Below are positions 26,514 to 35,957 of a DNA stretch of 64,000 bases, one piece after another. The stretch spans positions 248,001 through 312,000 of the forward strand of contig CAWHYF010000001.1 of the NCBI GenBank assembly GCA_963833585.1. The letters run 5' to 3'. Source of the stretch: Bog-756 sp963833585. Its GTDB lineage: Bacteria > Actinomycetota > Acidimicrobiia > Acidimicrobiales > RAAP-2. The translations under genes were made by a program, and so were the position numbers. The notes below the pieces were generated by a model, which worked only from the letters and a program-made list of their open reading frames with translations, had not been told where the DNA came from and did no database searches. Every line of letters starts with the position of its first letter. The first letter of the stretch is position 1.

Positions 26514-29500
26514 CCGGCGGCGACCACCGGTTCGACCTGCTCGGTGACCTGCCGACCGGGACCGTGGCGATCGAGGCCAGTGCCGGAACCGGTAAGACCT
26601 TCACGCTGGCCGCCCTGGCTACCCGGTTCATCGCCGAGGGAAGGTCCACCGCGGCCGAACTGCTGATCGTCACCTTCACCCGAGCCGCCACCCACGAGCT
26701 GCGGGGGCGGGTCCGCGACCAGCTGGTGGAAGCAGCCGCCCACCTGCACGCCCACCTGGCCGCCGAGGCCCCTCCGACCGCGTCGAACGAGCTCCTCGAC
26801 TTCCTGGTCTCGACCGACCAGGAGGCCCGCCTCGACCGTGTCCGCCGGGCGATCGCGGACTTCGATGCCGCCACCGTCGTCACGATTCACGGGTTCGCCA
26901 CCCAGGTGCGGGCGTCGCTCAGTTCCTCGGCTCTGATCGACCCCGACGCCCGCCTCGTCGACGACGCGGACGACGTCGTGGCCGACGCATCGGCCGATGC
27001 CCTCGCCGCGGCCACGGTGGGACGGTCCATCGGCGTAGAGCTGCCCACCCTGGAGAAGGTCACATCGGCAGCCAAGGTGGCCGTCGGCCGTCCCGGCATT
27101 GGCGTGGCACCCTGCACCGGCCAGACCGGTGCCGACGACCAGGCCTTGGAACTGGCCGCCTTGGTGGAGCGGAGCCGAGATCTGGTCGTCGACCGCCGCC
27201 GCCGCAACGGCACCATCGGCTTCGACGACGTGCTGGTCCAGCTGTCCCAGTCATTGGTCGCACCGGGATCGGCCGGCCTGGTCGAGTCAGTGCGGGGCCG
27301 CTACAACGTGGCCCTGATCGATGAGTTCCAGGACACCGATGCCACCCAGTGGGCCATCTTCCGCCGCCTCTTCGCAGAGGCCGGCCCATCGAGAACGCTG
27401 GTCCTGGTGGGCGACCCCAAGCAGGCGATCTACAGCTTCCGCGGCGCCGACATCCACACCTACCTGGAGGCCGTTGGGCCGGAGTCCGGTACCGATCGAC
27501 GCTCGCTCGCTACCAACTGGCGATCGGACGGGGCCCTGCTCCGTTCCCTGCAGCTCCTCTTCGAGGGGGTGACGTTCGGCAGCGCCGGTATCCCCTTCGT
27601 GGCGGTCGGCCCGTCCGAGGACAACCGGGACCGTCGGATGGTCCGCAGGGGAGGGGAGGCCATCCCGGCCCTCTCCTTGCGGCTGGCGACCGGCCCGGAC
27701 TTCAACACCACCACCAGAGGCGAGGGGATCTACACCAACGACGCCGAGGAGGCCATCAACCGGGATCTCGTCGCCCACATACGAGACCTCCTGGACACCG
27801 CCGAGATCCCGACGTCCCGGGACGAACCCCAACCGCGGCCGCTCGTTCCGTCCGACATCGCGGTGCTGGTGCTCACGGCCAAGCAGGCTGCCCTGGTCCA
27901 GAAGGAACTGCTGCGCCAGGCCATCCCCGCCGTCGTCTCGAGCGCCGACAGCGTTCTCCGCTCACCGGCAGCCGAGCAGCTCCGCTGGCTCCTCCACGCC
28001 ATGGACCGACCATCGGACCCCAGACGGGCCCGGCTGTTCGCACTCTCGTGGTTCGGCGGGTGGACCGCCGAGGAGGTGGATCAGGCGACCGACACCGAAC
28101 TGGCCGAGGTGCAGGAGCGCCTGGCCGTCTGGTCGGAGCAGCTGGCAACGCACACGGTCGCCGACGTACTGGCCAGGGTCTGGAGCGGCACCGCGGTGGT
28201 GGCCCGCGTGCTGCGCCAGGCGAACGGCGACCGGAACCTGACCGATCTCGACCACCTGGCCGAACTGTGCAGCGCCTCGACCCCGTCGGGCCGAGCCAGC
28301 GTGGCCGGCCTGCTCGGGCTGTTGGGTCGGGTCCCCGAGAATGAGGTCGACGAGGAGGTGGACGGCGACATCACGGCGCGACGCGTGGAGTCCGAGGACC
28401 AGGCCGTGCAGATCATGACGGTGTGGATGGCCAAGGGCCAGGAGTTCCCGGTGGTGTGCGTGCCGTCCCAGTGGAGGAACCGCCGACCGGCCGACGTGAT
28501 CACGATCGACCCCGACTCGGGCGCACGGACCTTCGACGTCACCGGTGGATCGGGCTGGCCTACCCGGGGCGAGGCCGAACGGCGGAAGCGCGGGGCCGAG
28601 GAGGAGCTGACCGGTGAGCGCTTGCGCCTCCTCTACGTGGCCCTGACCCGCGCCCGGCATCACACCGCCGTGTGGTGGGCCAACGCGGGGTCCGCGGGGA
28701 AGACGGCGCTGGCCCGGGTGTTGTTCGCCCGGGACCATCTCGGCAACATCGACCCCGATCAGCTCGGGGCCAAATCGGTGCAGATCCCCAGCTCCGATGC
28801 CATCGACTCGAGGTTCGATCCCTGGCGAGGCAAGTCCCCCGGCGAGCTCGAGGTGGTCACGATCGGCCGAGGCACGGTCCCGGACCGGCCGTGGACGTCG
28901 GGGACCGCGGGAGCCGACCGCCCCGAGCTCGGTACCCACCCCTTCGAGGTGCGGCTCGACCGGTCGCGGCACCGTTGGTCGTTCTCAGCCATCACCCAGT
29001 ACGCCGCGGCCGACGGGATCGACCCTTCCGACCCCTTGGACAAAGATGCCGGAGCCGGGGACGAACGCAGCGGGGCGACCGGGGACGGGCTCGTGTCCCG
29101 GCCGGACGTGCCCCCGACTCTCCGACCCGACGGGCCGATCAGCCCTCTGGCGTGGCTCCCGGCCGGTACGGCCTTCGGCACGATGGTCCACGCCGTGCTG
29201 GAGACGGTCGACTTCGCCGCCTCCGACGTCCACGATCAGGTGGTGGCGGAGATCGACCGGCAGATGGCCTGGCGCTCCATCGACCTGACCCCGGTCGGCG
29301 ATGCCCCGGTAGGGGTCGACGGCCGTCGGCTGCTGGCCGACGGCATCGTGGCCGCGCTCAACACACCGCTCGGGCCCGCCTGGCCGGGGTTGAGCCTGCG
29401 TCAGCTGGGCCGTGGCGACCGCCTGAACGAGCTCACCTTCGACCTACGGCTCGGCGGGTCCGGGGGACATCTCCAACTCCGCGACGTCGGTCACCTGCTG

Positions 29501-30001
29501 GTCGACCACCTGGGTCCCGACGATGTGCTGGCTGGGTGGGCGTCGCGGCTCGCCGCGGGATCCGTCGACATCGCGTTGGCCGGGCACCTGACCGGATCGA
29601 TCGACCTGATCTTCCGACGGCTCGACCCGTCGGGCACCGAGCGGTACGTGGTGGTGGACTACAAGACCAACCAGCTGACCCCCCGGGGCCGCCTCCCGGG
29701 GACCGACGAGTACCGGATGGAGCGGATGGCCGAGGCCATGGCCGAGCACGACTACCCGTTGCAGGCGGTCCTGTACGCCGTGGCGCTTCACCGCTACCTG
29801 CGGTGGCGGCTGCCCGACCGGAATGCCGGGGCGGCGGCCGGGGGTGTGGCCTATCTGTTCTTGCGGGGCATGGGGGGTGTCGACGTGGCATTCAGCGACG
29901 GACATCCCCACGGGGTGTTCCGGTGGGACCTGCCGACGGCCTGTGTGGAGGACGTGAGTGATCTCCTGGAGGGGCGCCTCCGGGTGGGGCCGGACCGATG
30001 A
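26510..30001 (+). CDS. recB: Exodeoxyribonuclease V beta chain RecB (helicase-nuclease)
   Basis: A 1163-residue SF1A helicase fused to a nuclease. Helicase motifs run in order: Walker A EASAGTGKTF (Lys29), Walker B IDEFQDTDATQW, LVLVGDPKQAIYSFRGAD, LATNWRSD, VWMAKGQEFPVVC and LLYVALTRARHH. The C-terminal nuclease domain shows GTMVHAVLE, GSIDLIF, the catalytic VVDYKTNQ near residue 1048, and QAVLYAVALHRYL. It unwinds and degrades DNA ends with RecC and RecD. The GTG at 26510 overlaps the recC stop, and its stop overlaps the recD ATG, so the subunits are translationally coupled. Confidence 0.95.
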   Translation: MTGGDHRFDLLGDLPTGTVAIEASAGTGKTFTLAALATRFIAEGRSTAAELLIVTFTRAATHELRGRVRDQLVEAAAHLHAHLAAEAPPTASNELLDFLVSTDQEARLDRVRRAIADFDAATVVTIHGFATQVRASLSSSALIDPDARLVDDADDVVADASADALAAATVGRSIGVELPTLEKVTSAAKVAVGRPGIGVAPCTGQTGADDQALELAALVERSRDLVVDRRRRNGTIGFDDVLVQLSQSLVAPGSAGLVESVRGRYNVALIDEFQDTDATQWAIFRRLFAEAGPSRTLVLVGDPKQAIYSFRGADIHTYLEAVGPESGTDRRSLATNWRSDGALLRSLQLLFEGVTFGSAGIPFVAVGPSEDNRDRRMVRRGGEAIPALSLRLATGPDFNTTTRGEGIYTNDAEEAINRDLVAHIRDLLDTAEIPTSRDEPQPRPLVPSDIAVLVLTAKQAALVQKELLRQAIPAVVSSADSVLRSPAAEQLRWLLHAMDRPSDPRRARLFALSWFGGWTAEEVDQATDTELAEVQERLAVWSEQLATHTVADVLARVWSGTAVVARVLRQANGDRNLTDLDHLAELCSASTPSGRASVAGLLGLLGRVPENEVDEEVDGDITARRVESEDQAVQIMTVWMAKGQEFPVVCVPSQWRNRRPADVITIDPDSGARTFDVTGGSGWPTRGEAERRKRGAEEELTGERLRLLYVALTRARHHTAVWWANAGSAGKTALARVLFARDHLGNIDPDQLGAKSVQIPSSDAIDSRFDPWRGKSPGELEVVTIGRGTVPDRPWTSGTAGADRPELGTHPFEVRLDRSRHRWSFSAITQYAAADGIDPSDPLDKDAGAGDERSGATGDGLVSRPDVPPTLRPDGPISPLAWLPAGTAFGTMVHAVLETVDFAASDVHDQVVAEIDRQMAWRSIDLTPVGDAPVGVDGRRLLADGIVAALNTPLGPAWPGLSLRQLGRGDRLNELTFDLRLGGSGGHLQLRDVGHLLVDHLGPDDVLAGWASRLAAGSVDIALAGHLTGSIDLIFRRLDPSGTERYVVVDYKTNQLTPRGRLPGTDEYRMERMAEAMAEHDYPLQAVLYAVALHRYLRWRLPDRNAGAAAGGVAYLFLRGMGGVDVAFSDGHPHGVFRWDLPTACVEDVSDLLEGRLRVGPDR

Positions 30002-31884
30002 GGGGCCGCACACCACGGCCGCTTCAGGTGGTGGTCCCTCCTTCGGTGAGGGTCCTCGAACCCTACGTGCGGGCGGGCATCTTCGACGCCTACGAGGTCC
30101 AGCTGGCCACCTCGATGTCCCGTCTCGATCCCGGGGTGACTCCCGGGGTGGCGCTGGGGCTGGCATTGGCTGCCCGCGCCCCCCGCTTCGGCCACGTCTG
30201 TGCCGAGCTCGGGGCGACAGCGGAGCTGGTGCCGGTGGACGGGGAGCTGACCGACCGGCCGCTTGAGGTCGACTGGCCGGCGGTCGGATCGTGGATCGAG
30301 GAGCTCGCCGACTCGCCCCTGGTGTGGGTGGCCGTCAAGGACGGTCTCCCGGAACAGTCAGGCATCGGATCGAGGATCAGACCGCTGGTGTTGGACGGCG
30401 GGCGCCTCTACCTCCAGCGTTACTGGCACTACGAGGTGGCGGTAGCCGACGACCTGGAGGCCCGAGCGGCCCGCCCCGGCGAGGCGAGCGGAGACCGGGC
30501 CGTACCAGCCGCATCGTTGGAGGGGGTCCTCGATGACCTCTTCGGACCCGACGACCCGCACGCGCCCGACCTGCAACGCCTGGGCGCGGCGCGGGCGTTG
30601 ACCACCGGGGTCTCCATCCTGGCCGGGGGCCCCGGCACCGGGAAGACCCACACCATCGCCCGAATTCTGGTGGCCGCTCATCGTCTGGCCGCCGACGAGG
30701 GGAAGCGGTTGGAGGTGGCGCTCGCCGCCCCGACCGGCAAGGCCGCGGCCCGGATGCGGGCTGCCGTGTCGACCGAGGTGGACCGGTTGGCAGGGGGCCG
30801 GGACGCCGACGCCGGCCCCGGGGGCCCGTGGTCGGGGACCGGAGCGACCACGGTGCACCGCCTGTTGGGCTGGCGCCCTGGCACCCGATTCCGGCACGAC
30901 CGCCGGAATCCCCTTCCCCACGATCTGGTGGTCGTGGACGAGACCTCCATGGTGGCCCTGCCCCTGATGGCCAAGCTCCTCGATGCGATGCGGCCGGAGG
31001 CCCGTCTGGTCCTGGTGGGGGATCCGTTTCAACTGGCCAGCATCGAGGCGGGGACGGTGATGGGTGACGTGGTGGGCCCGGCCGGCCAACCGGGTTCTTC
31101 GGCCCGCGGGGTGTTGGCGGGAGGGGTGACGGTGCTGCGGCGCATGCACCGGTTCGCCGAGGGGTCGGCCATCGCCGAGCTGGCCGACGCCGTCCGTGCC
31201 GGCGAGACCGACACGGCCCTGGCGTTGCTCGAGACGGGCGACCCGACGCTGAGGTGGGTGATGGATGATCCCGACGCACGGGTTGGGTTGGAGGAGGAGG
31301 TGGTCGGTGACGCGGTGGACATGGTCCGGGCCGCACTGGCGGGGAACCCGCTCGGGGCCCTCGCCGCGGCCCATCGCACGAAGGTGCTGACCGCCACGCG
31401 GTGGGGCAGTGGGGGTCTCTACGACTGGAGCGATCGGATCGAATCGGCGGTTGGGGCCGCGGTACCCGAGCTCGGCCGGGCCCGTCGTTGGCACGTGGGC
31501 CGACCGGTCATCGTGACCCGAAACGACCCGCTCAACCGGGTCGCCAACGGCGATGTCGGGGTGGTGGTGGAGGGGTCGGGAGGCGTCGAGGTGGCCTTCG
31601 ACGATGGTGGGACGATCCGTCTCGTGGCCCCCTCCCGCCTCCAGGACGTCGAGGCGTGGTGGGCGATGACCATTCACAAGAGCCAGGGCTCGGAGTTCCC
31701 TCACGCCGTGGTGTCCCTGCCCGAGGCCGGTTCGCCCATTCTCACCCGGGAGCTCCTCTACACCGCGGTGACCCGGGCCCGGGACCGGCTGACCCTGGTG
31801 GGTGACCGCGACGCTCTGCGGTTCGCCATCGAACGCCCGGTGGCGAGGGCCTCGGGCCTCCGGGGCCGGCTCTGGCAGAGCTGA
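29998..31884 (+). CDS. recD: Exodeoxyribonuclease V alpha chain RecD (5'-3' helicase)
   Basis: A 628-residue SF1B helicase, normal length for RecD. After a 200-residue N-terminal domain that should bind RecC, the motifs are Walker A LAGGPGTGKTHTIARIL (about residue 210), APTGKAAARM, VVDETSMVALPLMAKLL, LVLVGDPFQLASIEAGTV, and near the end WAMTIHKSQGSEF and LLYTAVTRARDRLTLVGD. The ATG overlaps the recB stop (ATGA). It completes a recC-recB-recD operon. Confidence 0.95.
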   Translation: MRGRTPRPLQVVVPPSVRVLEPYVRAGIFDAYEVQLATSMSRLDPGVTPGVALGLALAARAPRFGHVCAELGATAELVPVDGELTDRPLEVDWPAVGSWIEELADSPLVWVAVKDGLPEQSGIGSRIRPLVLDGGRLYLQRYWHYEVAVADDLEARAARPGEASGDRAVPAASLEGVLDDLFGPDDPHAPDLQRLGAARALTTGVSILAGGPGTGKTHTIARILVAAHRLAADEGKRLEVALAAPTGKAAARMRAAVSTEVDRLAGGRDADAGPGGPWSGTGATTVHRLLGWRPGTRFRHDRRNPLPHDLVVVDETSMVALPLMAKLLDAMRPEARLVLVGDPFQLASIEAGTVMGDVVGPAGQPGSSARGVLAGGVTVLRRMHRFAEGSAIAELADAVRAGETDTALALLETGDPTLRWVMDDPDARVGLEEEVVGDAVDMVRAALAGNPLGALAAAHRTKVLTATRWGSGGLYDWSDRIESAVGAAVPELGRARRWHVGRPVIVTRNDPLNRVANGDVGVVVEGSGGVEVAFDDGGTIRLVAPSRLQDVEAWWAMTIHKSQGSEFPHAVVSLPEAGSPILTRELLYTAVTRARDRLTLVGDRDALRFAIERPVARASGLRGRLWQS

Positions 31885-32006
31885 GGCGGTGTCCGGCCAT
31901 CGGGGTCAGGGACTCCGCCGGCCGTCCCGGGCTGGGTTCCCGACCCCGGGTCCGGGTCGGGTGGGGGACCGGGCGGAACCGTCGTGCCCCGAAGGGATCG
32001 ACCACC

Positions 32007-32012
32007 TAGCCT
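32007..32012 (+). promoter_or_regulatory. -10 box of a probably leaderless amidase transcript
   Basis: TAGCCT lies exactly six bases before the amidase ATG at 32019, and there is no ribosome site in between. The same spacing is seen before several other genes in the window. Confidence 0.45.
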
Positions 32013-32018
32013 GGCCCG

Positions 32019-33428
32019 ATGGACGAACACGCATCCGCGCTCGACGTGGCGGCCGCCATCCGCAACCTCGACGTCAGCCCGCTCGAAGTGCTGGAGGCCA
32101 CCCTGGCCCGCATCGACGCCCGCAATCCGGAGCTCAATGCGGTGATATGGAGAAACGACGACGAAGCCCGCGGGGAGGCCGCGGCGCTGGGTGATCGCAT
32201 CGCGGCGGGGTCCGACGACCTGCCGCCCTTCGCCGGGGTGCCCCTGCCCATCAAGGACCTGCTCGCGGTGGCGGGCCAACCGGTCACCTACGGCTCGCAG
32301 GGAGCCCCGTCCGGGGTGGCCACGGTCACCGAGCCCGTGGCCGACGCCTTCCGTCGGGCGGGGTTCATCCTGACCGGACGGACCAACACCCCCGAGTTCG
32401 GATCGGTCACCGTGACCGAGAACCTGCGGTTCGGCGCCACCCGCAACCCGTGGGACAAGGGTCACACGCCGGGCGGTTCCAGCGGGGGTGCCGGGTCGGC
32501 GGTGGCCTCGGGCATGTTTCCCGTGGCCCACGCCAGCGACGGCGGAGGATCCATCCGGATCCCGGCGTCGTGCTGCGGTCTGGTGGGCCTCAAGCCCAGT
32601 CGGGGCCGGGTGGCCTCCCTCGTCCCGGGATGGCAGGGGATGACCACCGACGGGGCGCTCACCCGGACGGTGGCCGACAGTGCCTCGGTCCTGGATGTGA
32701 TCAGTGCCCCCGACCCTGCCGCCTGGTGGAACGCACCACGTCCCGTGCGGCCGTTCGCCGACGAGGTCGGGGCGGACCCGGGCCGGCTGCGGGTGGCCCT
32801 GTGCACGGTGTCGGCCCTCGGGCTCCCCTTGGGCGACGGTCCCGTCGCCGCCGTCGAGCACGCCGGCCGGCTGCTGGAGGCCGCAGGTCACCGGGTGACC
32901 CGGCTGGAGGCCGATGTCTTCGACCCGGCCGGACTGGGTCCCTTCCTCCACGTGGTGAATTCGACGGCCGGGGAGATGGAGGGCATCGACTGGGATCGGG
33001 TGGAGCCGCACAACCAGGCGTCCCGGAAGGCGGCCCAGGAGCTGGACAGCGTGACCTTCGTCCGCTCCCTCAGCGAGCTGAAGCTGATGACCCGGACGAT
33101 CGTGGCCCGCTTCGACCACGAGTTCGACCTGTTGGTCACCCCCACGATGGCCATCGAGCCGCCCGAGGTCGGTCTCCTCGAGACGGTTCACGCCGGCGCC
33201 GACACCGGCATGCTCCCGATGGAGATCGTGGCCATGGCCGCCTTCACGGCGGTCTTCAACATCACCGGGCAGCCGGCGGTCAGCCTGCCCCTGTACGTGG
33301 CCCCCTCCGGACTGCCGGTCGGCGTGCAGATCGTCGCCGGTCCATGGCGGGAGTCCCTGCTGATCCGGGTGGCATCCCAGCTCGAACGGGCCGAACCGTG
33401 GATCGGGCGCCATCCCCGCTCCGACTGA
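32019..33428 (+). CDS. Amidase signature family enzyme
   Basis: A 469-residue amidase. The Ser-cisSer-Lys triad is visible: Lys79 in PLPIKDLLAVAG, the cis-Ser pair 154-155 in TPGGSSGGAGSA, and nucleophile Ser178 in DGGGSIRIPASCCGLVGLKPS. These enzymes hydrolyse carboxylic amides in the cytoplasm; the substrate cannot be told. It is not a GatA, since no gatB or gatC is nearby and the C-terminal half differs. A -10-like hexamer six bases before the ATG and no ribosome site suggest leaderless expression. It stands apart from the recBCD operon by about 130 bp. Confidence 0.9.
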   Translation: MDEHASALDVAAAIRNLDVSPLEVLEATLARIDARNPELNAVIWRNDDEARGEAAALGDRIAAGSDDLPPFAGVPLPIKDLLAVAGQPVTYGSQGAPSGVATVTEPVADAFRRAGFILTGRTNTPEFGSVTVTENLRFGATRNPWDKGHTPGGSSGGAGSAVASGMFPVAHASDGGGSIRIPASCCGLVGLKPSRGRVASLVPGWQGMTTDGALTRTVADSASVLDVISAPDPAAWWNAPRPVRPFADEVGADPGRLRVALCTVSALGLPLGDGPVAAVEHAGRLLEAAGHRVTRLEADVFDPAGLGPFLHVVNSTAGEMEGIDWDRVEPHNQASRKAAQELDSVTFVRSLSELKLMTRTIVARFDHEFDLLVTPTMAIEPPEVGLLETVHAGADTGMLPMEIVAMAAFTAVFNITGQPAVSLPLYVAPSGLPVGVQIVAGPWRESLLIRVASQLERAEPWIGRHPRSD

Positions 33429-33568
33429 GCCCCGGACGGAGCGCCCCGGTCCCGCCCCCCGGACCGACACGGCCGGGCCCCCCGCCCGCGACGGTCCCAC
33501 CCGGCCTCCCGGTGTCCGACCCCACCAGAGGTGTGTAACTTCGGGGTCCGGACCAAGGAGGCACCCCC

Positions 33569-34951
33569 ATGACCGCCATCGACGAGACCGTCCGGCAGCA
33601 CAAGTTCATCCTGGACGAGAGCGAGATGCCCACCGCCTGGTACAACATCGTGCCCGACCTGCCTTCCCCGCCACCGCCCGCACTCCACCCCGGGACCCTC
33701 CAGCCGGCCGGCCCCGATGACTTCGCACCGCTCTTCCCGATGGACCTGATCCTCCAGGAGGTCAGCCAGGACCGGCACGTCGACATCCCCGGGGCGGTGC
33801 TCGACGTCTACCGGCAGTGGCGACCGTCACCCCTGTTCCGCGCCCACCGGTTGGAGCGGGCCCTCGGAACCCCGGCCCGGATCTACTACAAGTACGAAGG
33901 GGTCTCGCCGGCCGGGTCGCACAAGCCCAATACCGCGGTACCCCAGGCGTACTACAACGCCAAGGCCGGGGTGAGGCGGCTGACCACCGAGACCGGCGCC
34001 GGCCAGTGGGGAACGGCCCTGGCCTTCGCGTGCGCCCTCTACGGGCTGGAGTGCGAGATCTGGCAGGTGGGGGCCTCCTTCGACCAGAAGCCCTACCGGC
34101 GTCTGATGATGGAGGCCTTCGGAGGCACCGTCCACCGTTCGCCCAGCCCCCTGACCGCCGCCGGCCGGGCCGTCCTCGACGCCGACCCCGACAGCCCCGG
34201 CTCGCTGGGAATCGCCATCTCCGAGGCGGTGGAGGTGGCCGCCCCCGATCCCGAGACCCGCTACGCCCTGGGCAGCGTCCTCAACCACGTGCTCATGCAC
34301 CAGACCATCATCGGGGAGGAGGCGCTCCTCCAGCTGGCCAAGGCCGGCGAGACGGCACCGGACCTCCTGGTCGGATGCACCGGCGGCGGATCGAACTTCG
34401 GCGGGTTGGCCTTTCCGTTCCTGCGGGAGAAGTTGGCCGGCCGAATGGACCCGGTGATCAGGGCCGTCGAGCCGGCGTCCTGTCCGTCGCTGACCCGCGG
34501 CGTCTACGCCTATGACTTCGGCGACACCGCCGGGATGACCCCGCTGATGAAGATGCACACCCTGGGCCACGACTTCATCCCCGACCCCATCCATGCCGGG
34601 GGCCTCCGCTACCACGGGATGTCACCACTCATCTCCCACATCTACGAGCTGGGCCTGCTGGAGGCGGTCGCCATCCCGCAACTCGAGTGCTTCGGCGCGG
34701 CGATGCAGTTCGTGCGCACCGAGGGCATCCTGCCGGCACCGGAGCCCACCCACGCCATCGCCGCCGCCGTCCGTGAGGCGCTGGCGTGCAAGGAGTCCGG
34801 GGAGGAGAAGGTGATCCTCACCGCCCTCTGCGGCCACGGCCATTTCGACCTGGCCGCCTACGACTCCTACCTGAGTGGGCAGATGGTCGACGAGGAGGTC
34901 ACCGACGCCCGATTCGAGGCTGGGTTGTCGACCATCCCCGTGGTGGCCTGA
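33569..34951 (+). CDS. TrpB2-type tryptophan synthase beta-like PLP enzyme
   Basis: A 460-residue fold-type II PLP enzyme of the TrpB2 branch, longer at the N terminus than TrpB1 (FILDESEMPTAWYNIVPDLP). The PLP Lys is in SPAGSHKPNTAV, the phosphate-binding loop is CTGGGSNFGG, and the indole region follows TETGAGQWGTALAFAC. It should join indole and Ser to Trp, or a related beta-replacement. No trpA or other trp gene is nearby, common for TrpB2, which may salvage indole on its own. A strong AAGGAGG site precedes the ATG. It converges with the LLM gene, 21 bp apart. Confidence 0.93.
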   Translation: MTAIDETVRQHKFILDESEMPTAWYNIVPDLPSPPPPALHPGTLQPAGPDDFAPLFPMDLILQEVSQDRHVDIPGAVLDVYRQWRPSPLFRAHRLERALGTPARIYYKYEGVSPAGSHKPNTAVPQAYYNAKAGVRRLTTETGAGQWGTALAFACALYGLECEIWQVGASFDQKPYRRLMMEAFGGTVHRSPSPLTAAGRAVLDADPDSPGSLGIAISEAVEVAAPDPETRYALGSVLNHVLMHQTIIGEEALLQLAKAGETAPDLLVGCTGGGSNFGGLAFPFLREKLAGRMDPVIRAVEPASCPSLTRGVYAYDFGDTAGMTPLMKMHTLGHDFIPDPIHAGGLRYHGMSPLISHIYELGLLEAVAIPQLECFGAAMQFVRTEGILPAPEPTHAIAAAVREALACKESGEEKVILTALCGHGHFDLAAYDSYLSGQMVDEEVTDARFEAGLSTIPVVA

Positions 34952-34972
34952 CCAATCCGCCGGGCTTCCCGG

Positions 34973-35836
34973 TCAGGTGAGTCCCAGGCCCTCGGCCACC
35001 CGACCGAGGACGGCGAGGTGGTCGTCCACCGTGGCCAGTTCGGCGTGCATGGTGTTGATGGAGAGATGGGAGGCCCCGGCCTCCTCCCAGCCCCCGGCTC
35101 GGCGGACCAGCTCGTCGAGGTCGCCGCGCCAGTCGAGCCGACCCTCCATCCCGATGTCGGCCGGGTGGCGTCCGGCTTCCGCCGCACCCCGCGCCACCTC
35201 GGCGAGGGCCTCCTCCAGTCGGGGTCCGGGCTGCATCATGGGAAGCCATCCGTCGCCCAGCCGGCCGGCCCGGCGGAACGCCGCCGGCGTGGCCCCTCCG
35301 AACCAGACGGGGATGGGCCGTTGGACCGGCAGGGGGGCGATCCCGACGCCGGCCACCTGGTCGAAGCGGCCGGTCATCGTCACCGACCGCTGAGTCCACA
35401 GGGACCGGAGCAGCGCCACCTGCTCCTCGATGCGCCGGCCCCGGGTGGAGAAGTCCTGACCCAGGGCGGCGTACTCCACCGCGTTCCAGCCGAGGCCCAC
35501 GCCCAGACGGAACCGACCCCCGGTGAGCAGATCGACCTCGGCGGCCTGCTTGGCCACGAGGACGGTGGGGCGCTGGGGGAGGATGGCGATCCCGGTGACC
35601 AACTCCAGCGAGGTGCACGCGGCCAGGTAGCCGAACATCACGAACGGCTCGTGGAACTGGGTGTCGATGTCGTAGGGGCCGTCCCACCCGGCGTACACGG
35701 CGGGGTCGGCCCCGACCACATGGTCGTAGGCCACCAGGTGGTGGAACCCGAGGGCCGCCACCCCCTGGCCGTAGGCGCGCACCGCACCGACGTCGGGTCC
35801 GATCTCGGTCTGGGGCAGTACCGCACCGATGTGCAT
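34973..35836 (-). CDS. LLM-class, probably F420-dependent, oxidoreductase
   Basis: A 287-residue luciferase-like TIM-barrel protein. It begins MHIGAVLPQTEIGPD and carries AYDHVVGADP, LVTGIAILPQRPTVLVAKQAAEVDLLTGGRFRLGVGLGWN and PIPVWFGG, motifs of the actinobacterial F420-dependent LLM group. The cofactor is inferred from subgroup similarity; FMN is possible. Substrate unknown. GGAAGG lies before the ATG. It stands alone between the TrpB2-like gene (convergent) and the ABC exporter. Confidence 0.9.
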   Translation of the reverse strand: MHIGAVLPQTEIGPDVGAVRAYGQGVAALGFHHLVAYDHVVGADPAVYAGWDGPYDIDTQFHEPFVMFGYLAACTSLELVTGIAILPQRPTVLVAKQAAEVDLLTGGRFRLGVGLGWNAVEYAALGQDFSTRGRRIEEQVALLRSLWTQRSVTMTGRFDQVAGVGIAPLPVQRPIPVWFGGATPAAFRRAGRLGDGWLPMMQPGPRLEEALAEVARGAAEAGRHPADIGMEGRLDWRGDLDELVRRAGGWEEAGASHLSINTMHAELATVDDHLAVLGRVAEGLGLT

Positions 35837-35957
35837 GGCGGGAGCCTTCCGATCGTGAGGCGGGGACGGGTCGGCCGCAGCGGCTGGGTCCGTCGGACGG
35901 GTACGGCTGCGACCTTATCGGCCCGGGCGCCGGGGCCCCGGGTCGCGGCACCGGGCC

